64,000 bases of DNA from Pseudomonas denitrificans (nom. rej.). Its GTDB lineage: Bacteria; Pseudomonadota; Gammaproteobacteria; Pseudomonadales; Pseudomonadaceae. The notes under the pieces are model-generated. The model had not been told where the DNA came from. It saw nothing but the letters and a program-made list of their open reading frames with translations, and did not search any database. The translations under genes were made by a program, and so were the position numbers. The stretch covers positions 1,426,001 to 1,490,000 of the forward strand of contig NZ_CP043626.1 of NCBI RefSeq assembly GCF_008807415.1, in the 5' to 3' direction. This document shows positions 9,127 through 17,616 of the stretch, one piece after another (position 1 is the stretch's first letter; the number at the start of each line of letters is the position of its first letter).

Positions 9127-11424
9127 TCAGCCCAGCAGCGCCACGTCCTTGCGCAGTTCGCGGGCGGCCGCGACCATGTTCACCAGCGCCGCTTCCGTTT
9201 CCGGCCAGGCACGGGTCTTCAGGCCACAGTCGGGGTTGACCCACAGGCGCTCGGCGGGAATGCGCTGCGCGGCCTTGCGCAGCAGCTTGACCATCTCGTC
9301 CTTGCCCGGCACACGCGGCGAATGGATGTCGTAGACGCCCGGACCGATCTCGTTGGGGTACTCGAACTTCTCGAAGGCTTCCAGCAGCTCCATGTCCGAG
9401 CGCGAGGTCTCGATGGTGATCACGTCGGCGTCCATGGCGGCGATGGATTCGATCACGTCGTTGAACTCGCTGTAGCACATGTGGGTGTGGATCTGCGTTT
9501 CGTCGCGCACGCCGGAGGCACACAGGCGGAAGGCTTCGGTGGCCCAGTCCAGGTAGCGGCCCCAGTCGCTGCGGCGCAGCGGCAGGCCCTCGCGGAAGGC
9601 GGCTTCGTCGATCTGCACGATCCTGATACCGGCGCGCTCCAGGTCGACGACCTCGTCGCGGATCGCCAGGGCCAGCTGGCGCGCCTGGGTTTCGCGGGAG
9701 ACGTCCTCGCGCGGGAAGGACCACATCAGCATGGTCACCGGGCCGGTCAGCATGCCCTTCATCACCTTGCTGGTGAGGCTCTGCGCGTAGCGGATCCACT
9801 CCACGGTCATTGCCTTCGGCCGGTTCAGGTCGCCGAAGATCACCGCCGGCTTCACGCAGCGCGAACCGTAGCTCTGCACCCAGCCGAAGCGCGTGAAGAG
9901 GTAACCATCGAGCTGCTCGGCGAAGTACTCGACCATGTCGTTGCGCTCGGCCTCGCCGTGCACCAGTACGTCCAGCCCGAGGTTTTCCTGGATCTCGACG
10001 GCATGGCGGATTTCGCTGTGCATGGCCTCGGTGTAGTCGGCGACGCTGAGCCTTCCTTGCTTGAAGGCCTGGCGCGCCAGGCGGATGGCCGAGGTCTGCG
10101 GGAAGGAACCGATAGTGGTGGTGGGGAAGTCCGGCAGGTTGAGGCCTGCGCGCTGCTTGACGATGCGCTGGGCAAAGGGCGACTGGCGCTGGCTGTCGGC
10201 GGCTTTCACCGCTGCGAGGCGGCCCTTCACCTCCGGTTTGTGGATGCGCGGCGAGGCGGCGCGGCTGGTCTGCACGGTGCGGCTCTGCGCTAGCGCGGCG
10301 ATGACTTGCGGAGCCTCGGGTTGATTGATGGCGCGGGCGAGCAGGGCGACTTCGGCGCACTTCTGCACGGCGAAGGCCAGCCAGCTCTTCAGTTCGGCAT
10401 CCAGCTGGTCTTCGCGCTCCAGGTCCACCGGGCTGTGCAGCAGCGAGCAGGACGGCGCGACCCACAGGCGCTCGCCCACCCGCTCATGGGCGTGGCGCAG
10501 CACTTCCAGGCTTTTCTCCAGGTCGCAGCGCCAGACGTTGCGGCCGTTGACCACGCCGAGGGAAAGAATCTTGTAGGCCGGCAGGCGGTCGAGGATGGTC
10601 GGGAACTGTTCCGGCGCGCGCACCAGGTCGAGGTGCAGGCCGTCCACCGGCAGGCCGGCGGCCAATCCCAGGTTGTCGTCCAGGCCGCCGAAGTAAGTCG
10701 CCACCAGCTTCTTCAGCGGCTCGCTCTGCAGCAGGTTGTAGGTGCGCTCGAAGGCGTTCTTCCAGTCCTGCGGCAGGTCGAGGGCGAGGATCGGTTCGTC
10801 GATCTGCACCCACTCCACGCCTTGCGCGGCCAGGCGGCGGAAAATCTGGCCGTAGAGCGGCAGCAGGCGCTCCACGAGGTCGAGCTTGTCGAAGTCGGCC
10901 CCTTTGGTCTTGCCCAGCCAGAGATAGGTCAGTGGGCCGATTACCACCGGTTTCACCTGATGGCCGAGGGCGTGGGCTTCCTCCACTTCCTCGAACAGCT
11001 GCTCCCAGCTCAGTTCGAACTGCTGGTCAGCGCTGAATTCGGGGACGAGGTAGTGGTAGTTGGTGTCGAACCACTTGGTCATCTCTTGGGCATGCGCGCC
11101 GCAGCACCCCGTACTGACGCCTCGCGCCATGGCGAACAGGGTCTGCAGGGTCGGCCTGGCTTCGCCATGGCCACGGAAGCGCGCGGGGATCACGCCGAAG
11201 GTCAGCGAGTGGGTCAGCACCTGGTCGTACCAGGCGAAGTCGCCCACCGGCAGCAACTCGATGCCGGCGTTCTTCTGCACCTGCCAGTGGGCGGCACGCA
11301 GTTCGCGGCCGATGGCGCGCAGGCCGGTTTCGTCCAGCTCGCCCTTCCAGAAGGCTTCCTGGGCTTTCTTCAGCTCGCGGTCGCGGCCGATGCGGGGAAA
11401 GCCGAGGTTGTGTGCCAGCGCCAT
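9127..11424 (-). CDS. metE: Cobalamin-independent methionine synthase
   Basis: This 765-residue protein has the full length of MetE. It transfers the methyl group from 5-methyltetrahydropteroyl-triglutamate to homocysteine to make methionine. The start [20 protein letters not shown] is the typical N-terminal barrel. The catalytic barrel has [14 protein letters not shown], the zinc-ligand segment [10 protein letters not shown] with His and Cys, and the C-terminal ligand region NPDCGLKTR. The gene is monocistronic here. No cobalamin riboswitch box was recognised in the 174 bases before it, although the family is often B12-repressed or MetR-activated. Confidence 0.97.
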   Translation of the reverse strand: MALAHNLGFPRIGRDRELKKAQEAFWKGELDETGLRAIGRELRAAHWQVQKNAGIELLPVGDFAWYDQVLTHSLTFGVIPARFRGHGEARPTLQTLFAMARGVSTGCCGAHAQEMTKWFDTNYHYLVPEFSADQQFELSWEQLFEEVEEAHALGHQVKPVVIGPLTYLWLGKTKGADFDKLDLVERLLPLYGQIFRRLAAQGVEWVQIDEPILALDLPQDWKNAFERTYNLLQSEPLKKLVATYFGGLDDNLGLAAGLPVDGLHLDLVRAPEQFPTILDRLPAYKILSLGVVNGRNVWRCDLEKSLEVLRHAHERVGERLWVAPSCSLLHSPVDLEREDQLDAELKSWLAFAVQKCAEVALLARAINQPEAPQVIAALAQSRTVQTSRAASPRIHKPEVKGRLAAVKAADSQRQSPFAQRIVKQRAGLNLPDFPTTTIGSFPQTSAIRLARQAFKQGRLSVADYTEAMHSEIRHAVEIQENLGLDVLVHGEAERNDMVEYFAEQLDGYLFTRFGWVQSYGSRCVKPAVIFGDLNRPKAMTVEWIRYAQSLTSKVMKGMLTGPVTMLMWSFPREDVSRETQARQLALAIRDEVVDLERAGIRIVQIDEAAFREGLPLRRSDWGRYLDWATEAFRLCASGVRDETQIHTHMCYSEFNDVIESIAAMDADVITIETSRSDMELLEAFEKFEYPNEIGPGVYDIHSPRVPGKDEMVKLLRKAAQRIPAERLWVNPDCGLKTRAWPETEAALVNMVAAARELRKDVALLG

Positions 11425-11490
11425 GTGAATCTCTCCATTGAATCAACGATGGGGAAATTCTCCCGGCGCAGCCTTCATGAGACAAACTCA

Positions 11491-11509
11491 ATGTTCTTGT
11501 GATGAACAT
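11491..11509. promoter_or_regulatory. Inverted repeat upstream of metE
   Basis: ATGTTC and GAACAT form a perfect 6-base inverted repeat spaced by 7 bases, 67 bases before the metE start. It sits where a MetR site would be expected but does not clearly match the MetR consensus. The rest of 11425-11598 shows no gene. Confidence 0.25.
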
Positions 11510-11598
11510 AAGAAATTCTCATGTTGATGTGGCTCCTACAGGCCCTGGTCGACCACCGAGTAGATCCTCATGGCGCGCTCCTGCTGGTTGACTCTCGA

Positions 11599-12405
11599 TT
11601 AGCCACCCGCCCGCATTTGCCGCGCCAATGCGCCGGGCGAGGTGTGGAGCTGGCGCTGGAACAGCTCGATGAACGCCGAGGTGGATTCATAGCCCAACTC
11701 GCCGGCAATGAGTGTCACCGACTCGCCGCGTTCCAGCCTCGGCAGGGCCGCCAGCAGGCGTACCCGCTCGCGCCATTCGCGGAACGACAGCCCGGTCTCG
11801 TCGCGGAACAGCCGCGCCAGCGTGCGCCTTGAAGCGCCGACGCGCTGCGCCCAGTCCTCGATGCCCAGGCGCTCGCCGGGGTGCTCCTGCAAGTGATCGG
11901 TGACGCGCCGCAGGCGGGCATCACGCGGCAGCGGCAGGGCCAGGCCGGAGTCCGGCGCGCTGTGCAGTTCGTCCACCAGCACCTGCATGAGTCGCGCTTC
12001 CGGGCCCTCGTCGGGGTAGTCGCGGGAGAATTCGCTGGCGCGCTGGATGAGGTTGTCCAGCAGTGGTGAGATTTCCAGCACGCGGCACGGGCCCAGGCCG
12101 ACGGCCAGTTCCGGGGCCAGGTAGAAGCTGCGGTGGACCACCAGCGTGCGCGCCCGCGCGCTGTGGCGAACGCCCGCTGGCAGCCACATCGCCCGGCGCG
12201 GTGGAATCACGCAGGCGTACTGCTCGGTCGTCGCCTCGAGCACGCCGCTGGCGGCGTACATCAGTTGCCCCCAGGGGTGGGAGTGTGGCTCCACCTCGTG
12301 GCCGGCGGGCATGTCGAAGGCGCGCAGCCACACGGGGCGGGGCAGCGACGTGAAGCCGGGGAGTGCCAAAGCATCCTGTCCCGCTGGCGGCATAGCTTGT
12401 CTCAC
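11599..12405 (-). CDS. AraC-family transcriptional regulator with cupin N-domain
   Basis: This 268-residue protein has a cupin-like sensing domain at about residues 15-100, including [20 protein letters not shown]. The C-terminal double helix-turn-helix has [19 protein letters not shown] in the first HTH and [19 protein letters not shown] in the second. It belongs to the subgroup of AraC regulators with a short RmlC-like ligand domain. It is divergent from the panB homologue, with 73 bases between starts, so autoregulation and control of that gene are plausible. A second Met four residues in could be the true start. Confidence 0.9.
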   Translation of the reverse strand: MRQAMPPAGQDALALPGFTSLPRPVWLRAFDMPAGHEVEPHSHPWGQLMYAASGVLEATTEQYACVIPPRRAMWLPAGVRHSARARTLVVHRSFYLAPELAVGLGPCRVLEISPLLDNLIQRASEFSRDYPDEGPEARLMQVLVDELHSAPDSGLALPLPRDARLRRVTDHLQEHPGERLGIEDWAQRVGASRRTLARLFRDETGLSFREWRERVRLLAALPRLERGESVTLIAGELGYESTSAFIELFQRQLHTSPGALARQMRAGG

Positions 12406-12478
12406 TGTCGGAAGTGGGTCATGGAGGGCCGATGGTAGCGTCTTCCCCGGCCAATATCAGCCATCCGTGGAGAGCACC

Positions 12479-13303
12479 ATGAGCAGCCATCGCCTGCAAC
12501 AACGCCTGTCGATCCTGGACATCCGCCAACGCCGCGAGCCCGGCAGTCTGGTCGTGCTGACCGCCTACTCGGCGCCCATGGCGCAGCTGCTCGACCCGCA
12601 CGTCGATGTGCTGCTGGTAGGGGACTCGCTGGGCATGGTGCTCTACGGTATGCCGCACACCCTGGCCGTCAGCCTCGACATGATGATTGCCCACGGCGCC
12701 GCCGTGGTCCGGGGCTCGCAACGGGCCTGCGTGGTGGTGGACATGCCCTTCGCCAGCTACCAGGCCTCGCCGCAGCAGGCATTCCTCGCCGCCGCGCGGG
12801 TGCTCGCCGAGAGTGGCGCGCAGGCGGTGAAGCTGGAAGGGGGCGCGGAGATGGCCGAGACCATCGCCTTCCTGGTCGAGCGGGGCATTCCGGTGATGGC
12901 GCATATCGGCCTGATGCCGCAGAAGGTCAACGCCCTCGGCGGCTTCAAGGTGCAGGGCAAGGAGGAAGTCGGTGTTGCACAGGTACTGCGCGACGCGGAT
13001 GCCATCGCAGCCGCCGGGGCGTTCAGCGTGGTGCTCGAGGGAGTGCTGGAGCCAGTGGCGCGGCAGGTCTGCGAACGGCTGGAGATCCCGGTGATCGGCA
13101 TCGGCGCTTCACCTGCCTGCGCCGGGCAGGTGCTGGTGACCGAGGACATGCTCGGGCTGTCCGGCGAGCAGATTCCGCGCTTCGCGCAGCAGTACGTGCG
13201 GGTGGACGAACTGATCGGCGCGGCGGCCGAACGCTTTGCCAGCGAGGTGCGCGAGCGCCAGTTCCCGAAGGCGCGGCATTGTTTCGGCATGGAGAAGGAG
13301 TGA
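12479..13303 (+). CDS. panB: 3-methyl-2-oxobutanoate hydroxymethyltransferase (PanB family)
   Basis: This 274-residue protein begins at an ATG following GTGGAGAGC. It contains the PanB landmarks [66 protein letters not shown] and [16 protein letters not shown]. The enzyme adds a hydroxymethyl group from methylene-tetrahydrofolate to 2-oxoisovalerate, the first step to pantothenate. There is no panC beside it and it is paired with a divergent AraC regulator. It could therefore be a second, specially regulated paralogue. The active-site segments (GDS, EGG, GIGA) look intact. Confidence 0.9.
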   Translation: MSSHRLQQRLSILDIRQRREPGSLVVLTAYSAPMAQLLDPHVDVLLVGDSLGMVLYGMPHTLAVSLDMMIAHGAAVVRGSQRACVVVDMPFASYQASPQQAFLAAARVLAESGAQAVKLEGGAEMAETIAFLVERGIPVMAHIGLMPQKVNALGGFKVQGKEEVGVAQVLRDADAIAAAGAFSVVLEGVLEPVARQVCERLEIPVIGIGASPACAGQVLVTEDMLGLSGEQIPRFAQQYVRVDELIGAAAERFASEVRERQFPKARHCFGMEKE

Positions 13304-13337
13304 GCCCGGCGCGGGGCCACAAGCAGGGGCATCAAGC

Positions 13338-13384
13338 TGCAGGAGCGGGCCATGCCCGCGATTGCGCGCGTGGCGCGCTCCTAT
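13338..13384. repeat. REP-like palindromic element
   Basis: The short intergenic space after panB holds an element with AGGAGCG at 13341-13347 and its complement CGCTCCT at 13376-13382, and an inner hairpin CGGGC-CAT-GCCCG. It resembles common Pseudomonas REP sequences and lies between convergent genes. Confidence 0.6.
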
Positions 13385-13400
13385 CAGGGAAACTCCGGCG

Positions 13401-15500
13401 CTAGAACCCACTCTCGCGCAATGCCACCGCCAGCAGGCGGGTGAAACCCTCGCCCAGCCAACTGCGCCGGGCGCCCTCGATCTGCAGATGGCCACGGGTT
13501 TCGTGAAGTCCAGGCGGTGCGCTTTCCAGCTTCACCAGCACATGGAACAGCGCAGGGTTGGGCACCAGTGCCTCGCCCTGCGGATTGACGTTCAGCGGGC
13601 CGCCGTAGCGCGAGGCGAGCATCGGATGTTCCAGCTGGCTGATGCGCGTAGTGCCGATCAGCACCACCTGGCCCTCGATGGGACGTGGCACGCCTTCGGG
13701 GTAGAAGCGCACATGACCGCCGTCGGTGAGGCGCTGCACTTCGTCCTGTTTGACGTAGGCGTCCACCAGCCAGTGCTGCGGGTCCACCAGTACGCCGATG
13801 GGCTCGCGGGTGTTGATCCACTGGCCGGGCTTCCAGTCCGGGTTGACGTCCATCCAGCGTCCGCTGAAGGGAGCCTGCAGGTTGAGACGGGCCATCTCGT
13901 TGCGGGCGGCGCGGGCCTGCTGGTACTCCACGCCCAGGCGCTGGCGGGTGACGGCTTCCTCGGAGAGACCGGACGGGTCGGCCAGCATGCCCGCCAACCG
14001 CCCCTGAAAGCCGCGGATGCTCGCCTCGCTGCCGGCCACCTTGGCGGCGATGTCGGGCTCTTCCATCACCGCCAGGGTTTCACCCTTGCCGACTTCGCCG
14101 CCGGGGCGCAGGTCGCGCAGCAGCGCGGGGAATGGCGCGTAGACGTGCAACTGCTGCGCCGAACGCGCTACGCCCATGGCGTGGACCTGGGTGCGCCAGG
14201 GGATGGCGAGCAGCAGAGCGATGGCGCCGATCAGCGCGAGGAACACCAGCTTGCGCCGCGGCTTCACTTCCGCACGGCGCTGCCACCAGACCTTGAGTTC
14301 GCGCCACACGGGCTGAACGATGAACCAGCTGATTTCCACGGCGAACAGGAAGATCCCCAGCAGTTTGAAGAAGAAGTAGTAGACCGCCACGGCGATGCCG
14401 AGGAACAGCAGCAGGCGGTAGACCCAGGTACCGAAGGCAAAGGCCACCAGCAGGCGGCGCTTGCCGATGGGGAAGTGCTCCGGCCAGGGCTCGTCCAGCC
14501 CCAGCAGGTTGCGCCGCAGCGTGGTGCGCGCCAGGGCGCCGGCGCGTTCGTGCAGGTTGGGAAAGTCCAGCAGGTCGGAGAAGATGAAGTAACCATCGAA
14601 GCGCATGAAGGGGCTGGCGTTCAGGGCCAGCGACAGCGCCCAGCTGGTGGTCGCCAGGTACAGCAACCCGTTGCGGAAAGCACCAGGGTCGGCCAGTGCC
14701 CAGCCCAGCGTCGACAGCCCGGCCAGGCCCAGTTCGGTGATGATCCCGGCGCTGGCGATCGCCAGGCGCTGGCGGTTGCTGCGCAGCTTCCAGCTCTCGC
14801 CGGTGTCGGTGTAGAGCATCGGCCACATCACCACGAAGGCGATGCCCATGTGCGCGACCTTCAGGCCCAGCCGCGTGGCCACCAGCGCATGCCCCAGCTC
14901 GTGCAGCGTCTTCGCCACCACCAGCGCAGCGGCGAAGCTGAGCAGGCCCTCGAAGGAGAAGGACTCCACCACGTCGTGGGTGAAGGTGTCCCACTGGTGC
15001 GCCACCAGCACGATGCCGGCGAGGCTGAGCATTAGCACCAGCATCGCTACGTAGCGGTTGAACAGCCAGTCGAGGCTGCCGGCGATGGCGCGCAGGAAGC
15101 GCTGCGGGCGCAGCAGCGGGATACGGAAGAACAGGTAGTGGTGCAGCCACCAGTTCCAGGTGGTCCATTGCTTGCCTTCGCTGCGCGCGGCCAGCCGCGC
15201 CAGTGCCTCGGGGCCGGGGCGCAGCAGCTGGTGGTGTTCGAGGAACTGGCGGAAGCCCAGCACCTGCTCGGCGTCGGGCTTGAGCGCGGTCTGCTCGGCG
15301 ATCTGCTCGCTGATCTGCCGGGGCGTCTGTTCCCAGCGCAGCAGGCATTCGAACTCCAGCCAGCCGATGCGGTAGAAGCGGTTGAGCACGCTGTCCTGGA
15401 TTACCCACACCGGCTCGCCGTCCGGGCCGGGCGCGGCTTCGTCCAGGCGCAGGTCGTCGCGCAGCGGCGGGGTGGGCAGGTCCTCGGCGGCGATGTCCAT
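13401..15500 (-). CDS. M50-type membrane metallopeptidase fused to an HlyD-like adaptor, with PqqD-like N-domain
   Basis: This 699-residue protein is the last gene of the surface-protein operon. Residues ~30-100 resemble a small PqqD-like winged helix (VWVIQDSVLNRFYRIGWLEF). Several membrane helices follow, with the zinc motif HELGH at 200-204 and a second site-2-protease motif NASPFMRFDGY at 294-304 (Asp302). After a later group of helices (about 360-430) the C-terminal third is a periplasmic HlyD/biotinyl-lipoyl-like adaptor (LRDLRPGGEVGKGETLAVME, NLQAPFSGRW). It starts 6 bases after the GAF-HlyD gene. I infer a role in exporting or processing the giant surface protein; whether the peptidase is active is not known. 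Confidence 0.8.
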   Translation of the reverse strand: MDIAAEDLPTPPLRDDLRLDEAAPGPDGEPVWVIQDSVLNRFYRIGWLEFECLLRWEQTPRQISEQIAEQTALKPDAEQVLGFRQFLEHHQLLRPGPEALARLAARSEGKQWTTWNWWLHHYLFFRIPLLRPQRFLRAIAGSLDWLFNRYVAMLVLMLSLAGIVLVAHQWDTFTHDVVESFSFEGLLSFAAALVVAKTLHELGHALVATRLGLKVAHMGIAFVVMWPMLYTDTGESWKLRSNRQRLAIASAGIITELGLAGLSTLGWALADPGAFRNGLLYLATTSWALSLALNASPFMRFDGYFIFSDLLDFPNLHERAGALARTTLRRNLLGLDEPWPEHFPIGKRRLLVAFAFGTWVYRLLLFLGIAVAVYYFFFKLLGIFLFAVEISWFIVQPVWRELKVWWQRRAEVKPRRKLVFLALIGAIALLLAIPWRTQVHAMGVARSAQQLHVYAPFPALLRDLRPGGEVGKGETLAVMEEPDIAAKVAGSEASIRGFQGRLAGMLADPSGLSEEAVTRQRLGVEYQQARAARNEMARLNLQAPFSGRWMDVNPDWKPGQWINTREPIGVLVDPQHWLVDAYVKQDEVQRLTDGGHVRFYPEGVPRPIEGQVVLIGTTRISQLEHPMLASRYGGPLNVNPQGEALVPNPALFHVLVKLESAPPGLHETRGHLQIEGARRSWLGEGFTRLLAVALRESGF

Positions 15501-15506
15501 CGCGCG

Positions 15507-16847
15507 TTACCAGCCGGTCCAGGCGCGCAGGGAGGCCAGCGGCCGGCGCAGCAGGTAGTAGCCGAGCACCACGCGCTCGCCGTAGAGCTTGGCGGTGCCG
15601 TGCAGGCCCAGGCGCGCGTGGGGCGGGGCGTCCTGCACGCTGGCCAGCAGGCGGTAGGAGGCCACGCCCTCATCGCTGGGCTTGGCCTGGTAGCTGGTGT
15701 CGAGGATTTCCCCGTGCAGCGGGTCGAGCGGGTAGGCGGTGAGGAACAGCGCCACGGGTGCCCCCGGCTCCAGCGCGATGGCATCCGCCACCGGCAGCTG
15801 GATGCGCATGCCCGGTGCCTTCGGATCGGCGATCTGCAGGATGCGTTCGCCGGTCACCACCGGCTTGCCCAGCCAGTCGTTGGGGTCGCTGTACACGGCC
15901 ACGCCGGCGCGCGGCGCGAGTACGCGGGTGCGCGCCAGTTGCGCCTGCACGGCGGCCAGTTCGGCGCGGCGCTGGCGGGAGCGGCCGTCGAGCACCGAGA
16001 GTTCGCTCTTGCTCTGCGGGTTGTCGAAGGCGCGCTGGCTGGCGGCCATGAGTTCGGCGTCGGCCACGGCAACTTCCTTGGCCAGCACGTCGGCGCGGCT
16101 GCGCAGGGTGGTTTCGTCCAGCTCGAAGAGCGGCGTGCCGACCTCGACGCTCTGGTTCGGCCGCACCAGCATCCGGACTATCACGCCGTCGATGGGCGAG
16201 CTGATCACCTGGGCGTTGCGCGAGACGACCTCCGCCGGCGCCAGGGCGGTCTGCCGCACCGGGATCAGCAGCAGAGCGGCCAGGGCGATCACCCCGACCA
16301 GCACCTGACGCTTGCTCGGCCGCCAGAAGCGCAGGCGGGTACGCGGGCCGAACGCGGCCCAGGCGTGCGCCCAGGTCTGCCAGATGCCTTGCAGCAGCGG
16401 CTGCAGGTTGCGCGCTGGCGGCTCGTCGAGCAGGAACAGCACCAGCCCCAGGCGCTTGCCGGCACGGTCGTGCAGCGGCACGCACCAGAGCCCGGCCGGC
16501 CACCATTCGCTCCAGCCTTCGGCGATGTCGGCGGGCGGTTCGAGGGCGTCGCGGGCCAGCCAGGTGGGGGGGGCGTCAGGTGTTTGCGTGGCGACCCAGC
16601 GGCTGGCGCGCTCCAGCCAGACCAGATAGGGCGAGTCTTCCGTGGGCTTGGCCAGGCCGGACACCGCCAGCAGCTCGTTGCGCGACTCATGGCAGGCGAA
16701 CACCAGCGCCTGGTGGAAGCGCAGCAGCGGGAACAGGTCGTTGGCGATGCTGAAGGCCAGGGCGCCGAGGGAGTCGGCCGTCAGCGCCTTGTCGCGCACA
16801 TTGGCCAGGCTCAGCAGCAGCTGGGGTGGCGGCAGCAGCTCACTCAT
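15507..16847 (-). CDS. HlyD-family membrane-fusion protein with N-terminal GAF-like domain
   Basis: This 446-residue protein has a cytoplasmic GAF-like region at about residues 15-165, including FPLLRFHQALVFAC and LWCVPLHDRAGKRLGLVLFL. One membrane helix follows near 180-200 (VLVGVIALAALLLIPV). After it comes an HlyD adaptor with a lipoyl half motif VISSPIDGVIVRMLVRPNQS, a coiled-coil hairpin around residues 260-310, and the second half RVLAPRAGVAVYSDP. Adaptors of this family link inner-membrane exporters to TolC. The gene overlaps the preceding adaptor gene by 8 bases and is followed after 6 bases by the M50-HlyD gene. The GAF domain hints at ligand-gated export. Confidence 0.82.
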   Translation of the reverse strand: MSELLPPPQLLLSLANVRDKALTADSLGALAFSIANDLFPLLRFHQALVFACHESRNELLAVSGLAKPTEDSPYLVWLERASRWVATQTPDAPPTWLARDALEPPADIAEGWSEWWPAGLWCVPLHDRAGKRLGLVLFLLDEPPARNLQPLLQGIWQTWAHAWAAFGPRTRLRFWRPSKRQVLVGVIALAALLLIPVRQTALAPAEVVSRNAQVISSPIDGVIVRMLVRPNQSVEVGTPLFELDETTLRSRADVLAKEVAVADAELMAASQRAFDNPQSKSELSVLDGRSRQRRAELAAVQAQLARTRVLAPRAGVAVYSDPNDWLGKPVVTGERILQIADPKAPGMRIQLPVADAIALEPGAPVALFLTAYPLDPLHGEILDTSYQAKPSDEGVASYRLLASVQDAPPHARLGLHGTAKLYGERVVLGYYLLRRPLASLRAWTGW

Positions 16848-17616
16848 GGCTTTCGGGGAAGCGCGCGACCCCGCTCATGCCGGCGATCAGTTCGGGGTAG
16901 CTGGCGTCCAGCTTCGCTTCCAGCTCCACGGTCTGCGCCACGGCGTCGACCCGCGCGTTGATCACGCTGACCTTGGCCGGGTAGTGCTTGCCGGTTTCGT
17001 GGATGTCCACTTCCAGCGGCATGTCCGGACGCAGACTGGGCAGCATGGACGAGGGCACGTTGAGGCGGACCTTCAGCGCGCCATCGCTGACCAGGTCGAA
17101 CAGCGGCGTGCCGGCGGTCACCGTCTGGTAGGGCTTGACGTAGACCTTGGCGATGCGCCCGGAGAAGGGCGCATCGACCAGGCAGTAACCGGCCTGGGCG
17201 CGGGCCAGGGTGAGGGCGCCGTCGGCCTTCTGTACCTCGGTGTTGGCCATGGCGACTTCGAGGTCGCCCACCGCGTCGAGCTTGCGCAGGTTCTGCTTGG
17301 CGGCGAGGTTGGAGCGCGCCATGTTCAGTTCGGCGGCGGCGACCTTGGCGCGGGCGTTGACTTCCACGCAGTTGAGCTGGGCCAGTTCGGCGTCCTTGGC
17401 GACCTTGTCGCCCAGGCTGGCCTTGAGCGCGCCGAGGGTGCCGTTCATCTGCGCGGAGAGGGTGGTTTCCAGGTTGGATACCAGCAGCACGCGGATGGCG
17501 CCGGGGTCCTGGTTGTCGGGCAACGGGGGCAGGCCGCTGGTGGCATCTTCGGCCAGCGCCGGCTGGAGCAACATCAGGCACAACGGGAGGAGCAGGTACG
17601 GCTTACTGCGCGGCAT
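16840..17616 (-). CDS. Periplasmic adaptor (HlyD/RND-type membrane fusion protein)
   Basis: This protein has 258 residues from the ATG at 17616, whose product opens with a signal peptide (MPRSKPYLLLPLCLMLLQPA, cleavage after ALA near 22). It has lipoyl-type halves separated by a short helical hairpin (residues ~60-135), the segment CLVDAPFSGRIAKVYVKPYQ and a beta-barrel domain with SMLPSLRPDMPLEVDIHETG. There is no membrane anchor beyond the signal peptide, so it should be free in the periplasm. It overlaps the upstream TolC-like gene by 14 bases and the downstream GAF-HlyD gene by 8. This tight coupling places it in the same export complex. Confidence 0.85.
   Translation of the reverse strand: MPRSKPYLLLPLCLMLLQPALAEDATSGLPPLPDNQDPGAIRVLLVSNLETTLSAQMNGTLGALKASLGDKVAKDAELAQLNCVEVNARAKVAAAELNMARSNLAAKQNLRKLDAVGDLEVAMANTEVQKADGALTLARAQAGYCLVDAPFSGRIAKVYVKPYQTVTAGTPLFDLVSDGALKVRLNVPSSMLPSLRPDMPLEVDIHETGKHYPAKVSVINARVDAVAQTVELEAKLDASYPELIAGMSGVARFPESHE

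Noticed and set aside
11425..11598. Cobalamin riboswitch before metE
   Set aside because: No B12-box-like conserved core or suitable long leader could be recognised in the 174-base spacer.
12146..12478. Long N-terminal extension of the panB reading frame
   Set aside because: The extension overlaps the divergent AraC gene and has no PanB similarity. A Shine-Dalgarno and the family start MSSHRLQQR are at 12479.
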